Source of the DNA: an uncultured Collinsella sp. | GTDB lineage: Bacteria; Actinomycetota; Coriobacteriia; Coriobacteriales; Coriobacteriaceae | Length of the DNA: 9,020 bases | Reading direction: 5' to 3' | Assembly (NCBI GenBank): GCA_900542275.1 | Contig: UQMW01000064.1 | Location: 1 to 9,020 of the forward strand | Part shown: piece after piece, positions 1 to 7,150 of the stretch | How the letters are laid out: the number at the start of each line of letters is the position of its first letter | Position numbering within the stretch: position 1 is the stretch's first letter | The notes under the pieces: model-generated | What the model saw: only the letters and a program-made list of their open reading frames with translations | Database searches by the model: none | What the model was told of the DNA's origin: nothing | Made by a program: the position numbers and the translations under genes

Positions 1-10
1 GGGGTTGTTT

Positions 11-28
11 CCGCTGCGGCGCTTTTTT
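11..28 (+). terminator. Possible right half of a terminator cut by the window edge
   Basis: A GC-rich run, CCGCTGCGGCGC, is followed directly by six T residues and ends two bases before the stop codon of the convergent lacI-type gene. This would fit the 3' arm and T-tract of a terminator for a plus-strand gene lying left of the window. The matching 5' arm would be outside the window, so the hairpin itself cannot be seen. Confidence 0.3.
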
Positions 29-29
29 G

Positions 30-1142
30 CTACAGGTAGGCGCCGAGGTTGATGGCGGTGGCTTCGGTGTGGCTGCTTGCCTGGGTGCTGGCACGCTCGA
101 GGAGGAACGGCCGCACGAGTTCTTGGCGGTTGATGTCCTCGATGGCCGTGACCGCGGTGACGGTGCGCGCGGCAGAGCCGATGCGGACGTGCTTGGTCTT
201 CGCCGGCGCCTTGTTCTCGATTTGCTCCATGAGCAATTGAACGCCCTTGCGGCCAATCTCGTAGCCTGGGGGTGCCACCGTGGTGAGCGGGACCGACCCG
301 CTCCAGGCGAGTGGGTTGCCGTCGCAGCCGGCCACACGGACCTGCTCGGGGACGGAGATGCCTTTGTCGACCAGCGCCGAGATAACGCCCGAGGCCAACA
401 CGTCGGTCAGGCCGATGACAAAATCGGGGCGTTCGTCAGCAGGACGCTCGGCAATCTGGGCACCGATGCTGTAGCCGTCGGCAGCGGTATTCCATTCGCC
501 GGCGTCGATGACTTCGATCTTGATATCGGGGTGCAGGGCAAGGGCCTTATGAATGCCAAGCACGCGCAGAGTGAGCTGCATAAATGCCGCTCTGCCCACA
601 ACGGTGATATGGCGTGCGCCGCGGGCGATGGCGAGCTCGGCGATGATGCGACCTTGGGCTTCGTTGTCGGCGGCCACGTAGTAACCGGGTTCTGAACAAT
701 GGACGTCCAGATGGACGATCGGCACGGGCATTTTAGTCATGGCCGGGTGCCAGTCGGGGGACGCCATGGGCTGAACCATGACGCCGGACATCTGCGTGCC
801 CATAAAATAGCGCAGGTAATGATCCTCGAGAATATCGTCGTTATCGGCATTGGCGATGAGCAGGTCGTAGCCGTGCTTGCGGGCCTCGTTGTGGGCGCCG
901 CTGGCGATTTGGAGCGAAAAGCCGTGGTCGAGACGGGGGAGCACCAGGCCAAAGGACTTGGTGGCGCCGCCCGCGAGCTGACGAGCGCTTTGGTTGGGCA
1001 GGTAGCCCAGGCGATTGATGGTCTCGTTGATGAGCCTGAGGGTCTCGGGGCGCAACTTCTCGGGATGGTTGAGCGCGTTGGAAACCGTGCCCAGCGAAAC
1101 CCCGGCCTCGCGCGCGACGTCGCTGATTTTAACCTTTGCCAT
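30..1142 (-). CDS. LacI-family transcriptional repressor
   Basis: A DNA-binding repressor or activator of 370 residues, usual for the LacI/GalR family, probably controlling sugar-use genes in response to a small ligand. The N-terminal helix-turn-helix is at residues 4-23 (ISDVAREAGVSLGTVSNAL) and the hinge helix at about 50-59 (QSARQLAGG). A periplasmic-binding-protein-like ligand domain runs from about 64 to 350, with the family pattern VAADN (156-160) and GCDGNPLAW...VPLTTV (272-289). The family usually ends near an L-x-RES-T motif; here LLERAST is at about 347-353, followed by an unusual tail of about 17 residues. The start was chosen because AAAGGGG lies just upstream and the helix-turn-helix begins four residues in; the frame stays open for 96 more codons, but these translate intergenic repeats. 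The ligand cannot be deduced. It is divergent from glmS, and control of glmS is possible but unproven. Confidence 0.93.
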   Translation of the reverse strand: MAKVKISDVAREAGVSLGTVSNALNHPEKLRPETLRLINETINRLGYLPNQSARQLAGGATKSFGLVLPRLDHGFSLQIASGAHNEARKHGYDLLIANADNDDILEDHYLRYFMGTQMSGVMVQPMASPDWHPAMTKMPVPIVHLDVHCSEPGYYVAADNEAQGRIIAELAIARGARHITVVGRAAFMQLTLRVLGIHKALALHPDIKIEVIDAGEWNTAADGYSIGAQIAERPADERPDFVIGLTDVLASGVISALVDKGISVPEQVRVAGCDGNPLAWSGSVPLTTVAPPGYEIGRKGVQLLMEQIENKAPAKTKHVRIGSAARTVTAVTAIEDINRQELVRPFLLERASTQASSHTEATAINLGAYL

Positions 1143-1177
1143 AGCGGCCCCTTTGATGCGTTTCAAGTACAAACCAG

Positions 1178-1208
1178 ATTGTAGCATCGCCCGCCCCCAG
1201 GGTGTCAA
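1178..1208 (-). promoter_or_regulatory. Promoter of the lacI-type gene
   Basis: Read on the minus strand, a perfect -35 box TTGACA (1208-1203) is followed after 19 bases by TACAAT (1183-1178). The -10 is preceded by TGC, an extended -10 that would compensate for the long spacer. The leader would be about 30 bases and ends in the AAAGGGG ribosome binding site. Within it, 1160-1174 has GTTT-N7-AAAC symmetry and could be an autoregulatory site, but this is weak. The -35 box directly abuts repeat copy A. Confidence 0.6.
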
Positions 1209-1258
1209 AACCTGCCAATTAGGGACAGGTTTATTTTGGCAGGTTTTATCTGGGCAAA
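1209..1258 (+). repeat. 50-bp palindromic repeat, copy A (GGGACAGG family)
   Basis: A perfect 10-base stem AACCTGCCAA (1209-1218) / TTGGCAGGTT (1236-1245) encloses a 17-base loop containing AGGGACAGGT, followed by the conserved tail TTATCTGGGCAAA (1246-1258). An inverted copy at 3605-3654 matches at 48 of 50 positions, with both differences next to the left stem in the loop. Homology stops abruptly at the outer edge of the stem and at the end of the tail, so this is a discrete element. It resembles REP-type or miniature mobile repeats; that assignment is inference. Confidence 0.85.
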
Positions 1259-1275
1259 CGCCGTTGCCAGCGCGA

Positions 1276-1308
1276 CTACCACGAAGGGGACAGGTGCCTT
1301 TGTGGTGG
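1276..1308 (+). repeat. Palindromic repeat, copy C (GGGGACAGG with CCACCAC stem)
   Basis: A 12-pair stem (CTACCACGAAGG / CCTTTGTGGTGG, with two G-T pairs) encloses the loop GGACAGGTG. The same element occurs inverted at 1502-1540. Its core GGGGACAGG is shared with copies A and B, although the stem sequence is entirely different. It lies within the intergenic region between the lacI-type gene and glmS. Confidence 0.75.
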
Positions 1309-1331
1309 TTTGAGCTGCCCGGGCCTTCAAT

Positions 1332-1390
1332 TGTCTCGATCTGTAACATCTGGGCGGCAAAACCGGCTCTACCTGTTACAGATCGAGACA
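1332..1390. repeat. Inverted-repeat unit U1 (TCTCGATCTGTAACA arms)
   Basis: Perfect 17-base arms TGTCTCGATCTGTAACA (1332-1348) and their reverse complement (1374-1390) are separated by exactly 25 bases. The loop contains GGGCGGCAA and CCGGCT, which recur reverse-complemented with small changes in U2. No coding potential is credible here; the open frames through it are a by-product of the repeat. Confidence 0.85.
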
Positions 1391-1412
1391 TGGTGTAGGG
1401 GCCGAACCGTAA

Positions 1413-1469
1413 TGTCTCGATCTGTAACACTAAGCCGGCTTATTGCGGCCTAGATGTTACAGATCGAGA
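1413..1469. repeat. Inverted-repeat unit U2, inverted partner of U1
   Basis: Arms TCTCGATCTGTAACA (1415-1429, extended to 17 bases at 1413) and TGTTACAGATCGAGA (1455-1469) are again separated by exactly 25 bases. The start lies 81 bases after that of U1. The reverse complement of the U2 loop aligns with the U1 loop (ATCTAGGCCGCAA against ATCTGGGCGGCAA, then CCGGCT), so the two units are inverted copies rather than simple tandem copies. Confidence 0.85.
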
Positions 1470-1501
1470 TCTTTCGCCGGGATAGGCCGCCGCGACGCCC
1501 A

Positions 1502-1540
1502 AAACCACCACAAAGGTGCCTGTCCCCATCGTGGTGGTTT
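1502..1540 (-). repeat. Palindromic repeat, copy D (inverted copy of C)
   Basis: A perfect 10-base stem AAACCACCAC (1502-1511) / GTGGTGGTTT (1531-1540) encloses a loop that carries GGGGACAGG on the minus strand. It is the same element as copy C in the opposite orientation. Copies C and D bracket U1 and U2. Confidence 0.8.
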
Positions 1541-1558
1541 GGGCATGTGTGCATCGGG

Positions 1559-1580
1559 TGGTATCTAAGTTGAGATACCA
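1559..1580. promoter_or_regulatory. Candidate operator upstream of glmS
   Basis: A perfect spaced inverted repeat, TGGTATCT-N6-AGATACCA, lies about 20 bases upstream of the likely glmS -35 box. A further half-site-like TGGTATAT follows at 1585-1592. The symmetry and position suggest a dimeric regulator site. Neither the protein nor the direction of control can be read from the sequence; the adjacent LacI-type protein is not an obvious match because the palindrome lacks the CG centre typical of that family. Confidence 0.45.
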
Positions 1581-1602
1581 CTTCTGGTATATCAGCTTGC
1601 GC

Positions 1603-1632
1603 TTGCGTGAGTACAATACTCGAACGTTATAC
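1603..1632 (+). promoter_or_regulatory. Likely glmS promoter
   Basis: TTGCGT (1603-1608) and TTATAC (1627-1632) are separated by 18 bases, a reasonable sigma-70-type promoter giving a leader of about 50 bases. An alternative -10, TACAAT, is at 1612-1617 but has no good -35 box. No ribozyme core of the Firmicutes glmS type is recognisable in such a short leader. Confidence 0.45.
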
Positions 1633-1691
1633 GTCTCAGCGCCCCCTGTGCGTGGACGTCTTGCAGTCACGCGAACGAAGGGATTTATCCT

Positions 1692-3539
<1,848 letters not shown>

Positions 3540-3566
3540 TTGTTGTTCCGCCGTTCTAGTGACCGA

Positions 3567-3602
3567 GGCCCGGCTCCGTTGCAGCGGAGCCGGGCCTTGT
3601 TG
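3567..3602 (+). terminator. Rho-independent terminator of glmS
   Basis: A perfect 12-base stem GGCCCGGCTCCG (3567-3578) / CGGAGCCGGGCC (3585-3596) with the loop TTGCAG starts 27 bases after the glmS stop. It is followed by a T-rich run interrupted by G (TTGTTG). The stem is very stable, although the T-tract is modest. Confidence 0.85.
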
Positions 3603-3604
3603 CA

Positions 3605-3654
3605 TTTGCCCAGATAAAACCTGCCAAAATAAACCTGTCCCTTTTTGGCAGGTT
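3605..3654 (-). repeat. 50-bp palindromic repeat, copy B (inverted copy of A)
   Basis: The stem AACCTGCCAA (3618-3627) / TTGGCAGGTT (3645-3654), a 17-base loop with GGGACAGG on the minus strand, and the tail TTTGCCCAGATAA (3605-3617) match copy A at 48 of 50 positions in the opposite orientation. It sits between the glmS terminator and the 3' end of the GntR-type gene. Its outer stem supplies two bases of that gene's stop codon. Confidence 0.85.
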
Positions 3655-4354
3655 AGCGGAGCTTGCTGGTCTCGAAGTACTCGGGGAACTGGTCCAGAAC
3701 CTCGGTTTGGTTGCGGAACATCATGTGCAGGTGCTTGCTGACCAAAAAGCTCGCTTCGATGGGGTCGCGACCGGCGATAGCGCGGCGAATCTGCTTGTGC
3801 TCGTTCACGATGTCCCGATTGTCGAGAACCTGCGTGGCGGCGCGCAGCCAGCGGAAGCGCTCCAGGTCGGCATTGGTCTCTTCGAGCCACGACCAAACGG
3901 TGCTGCGACATGCGATGCTAAAAATCATGTGATGCATGAGGTTGTCGCTCAAAAAGAAGCCGATGCGATCCTCTTCGGCCATGGCTTTTTCCTGCAGCAC
4001 GATGGCGCGGTCGAGCTGCTCGATGCCGGCCGACGTGGCTCGCGCACAGCACTCCACAATCACCTGCTTTTCCAGATGTTCGCGGATGTAGCAGGCACTC
4101 TCGGCAAGGGTGAGGTTGATGGGTGAGACGTAGGTGCCGCTCTGGGGCACGGTGCGCACCAGGCCTTCCTGCGCCAAGCGAACCAAAGCCTCGCGCACGG
4201 GCGTGCGCCCCATATCCAGGTCGTCGCAAAGTTGCTTGACGCCCAGCTTTTCGCCCGGCTTGTAGTCCAGGTAGACGATTTTGCGTCGAATGGTGTGGTA
4301 GGACTGGTCCTGTAGGCTCGTTTCCTGCTCGCCGACGTGCATCGATTCTTCCAT
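3653..4354 (-). CDS. GntR-family transcriptional regulator (FCD/FadR subfamily)
   Basis: A cytoplasmic DNA-binding regulator of 233 residues. The winged helix-turn-helix spans about 15-79, with KPGEKLGVKQLCDDLDMGRT and PVREALVRLAQEGLV. The C-terminal all-helical FCD ligand domain spans about 85-225. Residues that bind metal in FCD proteins appear intact: Asp137 and His141 (DNLMHH), His186 (NEHKQI) and His208 (SKHLH), suggesting an organic-acid or similar ligand. The frame extends 10 codons further, to an ATG at 4384, but only the ATG at 4354 has a nearby GAGG, and a possible -10 (4403-4398) would leave almost no leader for the longer form. ATG 4342 is also possible. The stop codon TAA overlaps the outer stem of repeat B. 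The gene is divergent from the YeiH-type transporter, its most likely target; the effector is unknown. Confidence 0.92.
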   Translation of the reverse strand: MEESMHVGEQETSLQDQSYHTIRRKIVYLDYKPGEKLGVKQLCDDLDMGRTPVREALVRLAQEGLVRTVPQSGTYVSPINLTLAESACYIREHLEKQVIVECCARATSAGIEQLDRAIVLQEKAMAEEDRIGFFLSDNLMHHMIFSIACRSTVWSWLEETNADLERFRWLRAATQVLDNRDIVNEHKQIRRAIAGRDPIEASFLVSKHLHMMFRNQTEVLDQFPEYFETSKLR

Positions 4355-4384
4355 AGCGCCTCGCAACTGTTCTATCAAACTCAT

Positions 4385-4547
4385 ATGTCAGTTGTTAATT
4401 ATGCCGCGAATCAGCTCTCCGCGGTGGGTAATTCGGCTGTTGCCCAAGAACTATTGCGGCATCTTAGTCTGTGTTTGCGCAAGGCTGCGCTCAATGTTGC
4501 CGTATCATAAGCCGTCGCAAACGTGAAATAGAAAGAAGGAATCCCAT
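4385..4547. promoter_or_regulatory. Divergent control region, GntR-type gene / transporter
   Basis: This gap carries outward signals for both genes. For the regulator, CATAAT on the minus strand (4403-4398) is a possible -10 box without a clear -35. For the transporter, TATCAT (4503-4508) is a possible -10; the upstream TTGCGC (4475-4480) is too far away to be its -35. Possible operator symmetry includes the 8-base palindrome TTGCGCAA (4475-4482) and CCGCG-N11-CGCGG (4404-4424). None is decisive. The ribosome binding site AAGGA (4536-4540) lies 7 bases before the transporter ATG. Confidence 0.35.
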
Positions 4548-5582
4548 ATGCAACTGGCAAATATCGTACGCGAGCGCTGGAAAGGCGTTTTGTTCTGCCT
4601 GATCATCGCCATTCCCGCGACGTTGCTCGGCAAACAAATTGAGGTGGTCGGCGGTCCGGTATTCGCCATCCTCTTTGGCATGGTCCTGGCGCTCGTCTTT
4701 TCCAAGAATCGTCGCGAACAGCTCGCCGCCGGCGTCACCTATACGTCTAAAAAAGTCTTGCAGTACGCGGTAATCCTGCTTGGCTTTGGCATGAACCTCT
4801 CGCAGATTCTGTCCAAGGGCGCCCAGTCGCTGCCGATTATCGTGGCGACAATCTCGACTTCGCTTGTCATTGCCTTTGTGCTCTGCCGCGTTATGAACGT
4901 GCCGAGCAAGATCGCGACGCTTGTGGGTGTGGGCTCGTCGATTTGCGGCGGTTCTGCCATCGCCGCGACCGCGCCCGTCATCGATGCCGACGATCGCGAG
5001 ATTGCCCAGGCCATTTCGGTCATCTTCCTGTTTAACGTTATCGCGGCGCTCGTGTTTCCGACGCTCGGCGGTATGCTCGGGCTGACAGACGAGGGCTTTG
5101 GCCTGTTTGCCGGCACCGCCATCAACGACACCTCGTCCGTAACGGCTGCGGCGAGCGCCTGGGACAGCATGCATCCCGGCGCCAATGTGCTCGAGAGCGC
5201 CACGGTGGTTAAGCTCACCAGGACGCTGGCCATTATTCCCATCACGTTGGTCCTCGCATGCTGGCAGATGCATCTGGCGCGCAAGGCCGGCGGCGACGCC
5301 AAAAGCACGTTCTCGCTTAAACGCGCGTTTCCCATGTTTGTGCTGTTCTTTGTGCTGGCGAGCGTAATCACCACGGTGCTTCAGCTTCCCGTGTCCATCA
5401 CGGCGCCCATCAAGGAGCTGTCGAAGTTCTTTATCGTGATGGCCATGGCGGCTATTGGCTTTAATACCGATATCGTCGAGCTGGTCAAAAAGGGCGGCAA
5501 GCCCATCGCGCTGGGCTTTTGCTGCTGGATTGGCATTGCGTGCATGAGTTTGGGAATGCAGCACGTGCTGGGAATCTGGTAG
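4548..5582 (+). CDS. YeiH/YadS-family putative sulfate/sulfite exporter
   Basis: An integral inner-membrane protein of 344 residues, normal for the UPF0324 / putative sulfate exporter family. Members include Escherichia coli YeiH and exporters linked to sulfonate degradation. About ten hydrophobic segments are visible, for example near residues 12-28, 37-52, 71-84, 94-113, 154-172, 226-240, 262-280 and 318-336. Family motifs are present: GVGSSICGGSAIAATAPVI (127-145), GTAINDTSSVTAA (189-201), KLTR (222-225) and MAAIGFNTD (300-308). The start is supported by AAGGA 7 bases upstream. The substrate has been inferred for only a few relatives, so sulfate or sulfite export is a guess; no sulfonate-degradation gene lies in this window. 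Divergence from a GntR/FCD regulator suggests ligand-induced expression. No clear terminator follows. Confidence 0.9.
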   Translation: MQLANIVRERWKGVLFCLIIAIPATLLGKQIEVVGGPVFAILFGMVLALVFSKNRREQLAAGVTYTSKKVLQYAVILLGFGMNLSQILSKGAQSLPIIVATISTSLVIAFVLCRVMNVPSKIATLVGVGSSICGGSAIAATAPVIDADDREIAQAISVIFLFNVIAALVFPTLGGMLGLTDEGFGLFAGTAINDTSSVTAAASAWDSMHPGANVLESATVVKLTRTLAIIPITLVLACWQMHLARKAGGDAKSTFSLKRAFPMFVLFFVLASVITTVLQLPVSITAPIKELSKFFIVMAMAAIGFNTDIVELVKKGGKPIALGFCCWIGIACMSLGMQHVLGIW

Positions 5583-5617
5583 AGGAGTAGCTTATTTGCG
5601 TGCTGGTTGCTGGTGGG

Positions 5618-5629
5618 CGCAAGCTTGCG
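5618..5629. promoter_or_regulatory. 12-base perfect palindrome
   Basis: CGCAAGCTTGCG is a perfect palindrome 36 bases after the transporter stop and 6 bases before the large inverted repeat. It may be a protein-binding site or part of a transcript-end structure. Nothing in the sequence distinguishes these. Confidence 0.3.
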
Positions 5630-5634
5630 GTGGA

Positions 5635-5699
5635 GCGATAGGAGCTCTTGCGGGTATGGCTTGTCCGCAGGTTTATAAGTCCCGAAGAGCTCTTATCGC
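5635..5699. promoter_or_regulatory. Strong inverted repeat, or pair of palindromic operators, before the Fis-type gene
   Basis: Left arm 5635-5654 and right arm 5681-5699 are reverse complements except for one mismatch and one extra base, and they enclose 26 bases. Each arm centres on GAGCTC and is itself palindromic: AGGAGCTCTT (5640-5649) and AAGAGCTCTT (5685-5694), with centres 45 bases apart. It can therefore be read as a long RNA hairpin or as two operator sites. No T-tract follows on either strand, so an intrinsic terminator is unlikely. It lies about 150 bases upstream of the Fis-type regulator start. Confidence 0.6.
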
Positions 5700-5760
5700 C
5701 CCGCCAGGATGGCGATGCGGGGCAACACCTATACTCGCAGGACGGCGCTTTCTGCCCTAT

Positions 5761-5798
5761 AGTGTTTGGTGAGCAATATCGTTCAATTTTGAAACACT
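5761..5798. promoter_or_regulatory. Nested inverted repeat in the Fis-type gene leader
   Basis: AGTGTTT (5761-5767) pairs with AAACACT (5792-5798), and TTCAA-TT-TTGAA (5782-5793) overlaps the right arm. The left arm overlaps the end of a possible -10 box, TATAGT (5758-5763), which lacks a convincing -35. Another possible -10, TATACT, is at 5730-5735. The rest of this 266-base gap holds no gene that I can support. Confidence 0.25.
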
Positions 5799-5848
5799 CG
5801 GTGGTGCGACCGTCGGCGGTTGCACGTCGCCGCGGACAGGGGCAAATC

Positions 5849-7066
5849 ATGGATAGCGATGCCAAGCTGAACATCTTGACCGAGGCCCTGGCTGCTGCCG
5901 GGGCCTCGGCATTGGCAATTGATGCGCGTGGGGACGTCGCGATTTCGACCATGAATGACGCGGCGCTTGAGCGGGGTGTGGCGGCTTTTGTTGCCGAACG
6001 CCTCGACCGTATAGGAGACGGCGCGCGTCTGGTTATGGGACGTGCGGGTGCGCGCCTGAGCCTGACCGTTCGCCCCACCGACAAAGAGGGCGGGAGGCTT
6101 TGGGTCGTTGTGGTCCGCGAGGTGCGCGGTGCCGCGGCGCATGCGGGCATCGAGTGGCTCAACGCCGACGAAGTTGAGGCCCGCTACGAATCGAGCGCGT
6201 ACGGCATCGTTGAGGGGGCGGCCTCGGTGGCTGCGCCGGTCGCCGAGAGCTACGCGCGCGGCGTGCCCCTTATGCTCGAGGGCGAGCTGGGGGCGGGTCA
6301 GGTCGAGATAGCCAAGCGCCTCTATCTGGACGGTCCTTTTGCCGATCAACCCTTTGTTTCCGTCGCGCTCGATGAGCTCACCGAGCGCGGTTGGCGCCGT
6401 GTGCTCAAAAGCTCCGAATCGCCGCTGTTTCAAACAGGGCTGACCCTTTGCGTTGAGGGCTGGAATGCGGTTGGCCCCCAGCGCCTCCGCGAGCTCGTTT
6501 CCACGATGGCCGACACCGCGTTGGCGACGCGCTGCCATGTGGTGCTGACGGCGAATGACATGCCGGGCGGCAGCGAAAGTGATCAAGCCGCCTTTGTGAC
6601 CGAGCGCTTCGCCTGTGCGGTGAGCGTGGCGCCGGCGATTGCCGAGCAGGGAGCCGCGTCGACAAAGGTTGCGCGCTATTTGGAATATCTCGCTGATGCA
6701 TTTGGGACGGCAGCGCCCACGCTGTCCGCCGCGGCGACGAAGAAGCTCGATGCTTACCGCTGGCCGCGCAATTATCTGCAGCTCCGCGAGGTCTCGGAAC
6801 GACTGTATATATTGGTGGGGGCGGGCGCGGTGGACCGCGCCGTGGCGGAGGAAGTGCTCGCCCAAGAGGACGTGATTAAGACCGCAACCTTTGGCGCCCC
6901 GACACTCGAAAGTGACCTGTATATCCTGCGACCGCTGGCCGATACCGAGCGAGATATCGCGCATCTGGTTGTAGATCATCTACACGGCAACCGGACCCGT
7001 GCGGCGGAGGTGCTGGGCATAAGCCGTACAACGCTGTGGCGCTTGCTGAAGGACGGTGACCGTTGA
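5849..7066 (+). CDS. Fis-type regulator with degenerate sigma-54-activator core
   Basis: A predicted cytoplasmic transcription regulator of 405 residues. Residues 1-110 are a poorly recognisable sensory-type region. Residues 130-320 resemble the AAA+ domain of sigma-54 activators, with collapsed motifs: Walker A GELGAGQV (145-152) has Gln151 where Lys is required; the Walker B position GLTLCVEGW (197-205) lacks the LDE aspartate; no GAFTGA loop is visible; and YRWPRNYLQLREV (303-315) replaces the YxWPGNxREL sensor II motif. The Fis-family helix-turn-helix (NRTRAAEVLGISRTTLWRLL, 381-400) is intact. It therefore probably binds DNA but neither hydrolyses ATP nor opens sigma-54 promoters. The start was chosen from AGGGG 7 bases upstream; an in-frame TTG at 5648 has no ribosome binding site and would run through the upstream inverted repeat. 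The protein could be a repressor or a sigma-70-dependent activator. Confidence 0.85.
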   Translation: MDSDAKLNILTEALAAAGASALAIDARGDVAISTMNDAALERGVAAFVAERLDRIGDGARLVMGRAGARLSLTVRPTDKEGGRLWVVVVREVRGAAAHAGIEWLNADEVEARYESSAYGIVEGAASVAAPVAESYARGVPLMLEGELGAGQVEIAKRLYLDGPFADQPFVSVALDELTERGWRRVLKSSESPLFQTGLTLCVEGWNAVGPQRLRELVSTMADTALATRCHVVLTANDMPGGSESDQAAFVTERFACAVSVAPAIAEQGAASTKVARYLEYLADAFGTAAPTLSAAATKKLDAYRWPRNYLQLREVSERLYILVGAGAVDRAVAEEVLAQEDVIKTATFGAPTLESDLYILRPLADTERDIAHLVVDHLHGNRTRAAEVLGISRTTLWRLLKDGDR

Positions 7067-7077
7067 GCGAGGCGCCC

Positions 7078-7106
7078 GTGACCGCGCGCGACGCGTGTGC
7101 TACAGT
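7078..7106 (+). promoter_or_regulatory. Probable promoter of the small membrane protein gene
   Basis: GTGACC (7078-7083) and TACAGT (7101-7106) are separated by 17 bases, and the -10 is preceded by TGC, an extended -10. It starts 11 bases after the stop of the Fis-type gene, so the next gene can be transcribed separately, with a leader of about 38 bases. Confidence 0.5.
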
Positions 7107-7150
7107 CCAAAGCGTTATTGTTTCGATTTGGTTACGGCGTGCGAGGGCAT

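Larger units (their letters stand above)
1276..1540. repeat. Composite imperfect inverted repeat C-U1 / U2-D
   Basis: The order is C (plus), U1, a 22-base centre (1391-1412), U2 (inverted U1), D (inverted C). The whole block is therefore an imperfect palindrome with arms of about 115-130 bases. The arms match well at C/D and U1/U2 and poorly in the short joining segments (1309-1331 against 1470-1501). It accounts for about half of the gap between the lacI-type gene and glmS. Confidence 0.7.

Noticed and set aside
27..695. Open frame of 222 codons on the plus strand opposite the lacI-type gene
   Set aside because: It is an antisense shadow of a high-GC gene with a clear family match, with no domain or ribosome binding site of its own.
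1143..1430. N-terminal extension of the LacI-type frame by 96 codons
   Set aside because: It translates the palindromic repeats and the promoter; the helix-turn-helix starts right after the downstream ATG, which has a good ribosome binding site.
1209..1540. CRISPR array
   Set aside because: The repeats are palindromes in alternating orientation with two different sequences; there are no equal direct repeats with unique spacers, and no cas genes.
1633..1691. glmS ribozyme or other riboswitch in the leader
   Set aside because: The leader is only about 50 bases if the promoter call is right, and I see no ribozyme core or aptamer pairing.
4491..5564. Minus-strand frame of 357 codons opposite the YeiH-type gene
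   Set aside because: The product is a low-complexity mix of charged and histidine residues, typical of a shadow; the plus strand encodes a coherent membrane protein.
5635..5699. Intrinsic terminator for the YeiH-type gene
   Set aside because: The stem is strong, but no T-tract follows on either strand.
5783..6979. Minus-strand frame of 398 codons opposite the Fis-type regulator
   Set aside because: It shows no recognisable domain, while the plus-strand frame has an intact helix-turn-helix and a good ribosome binding site.
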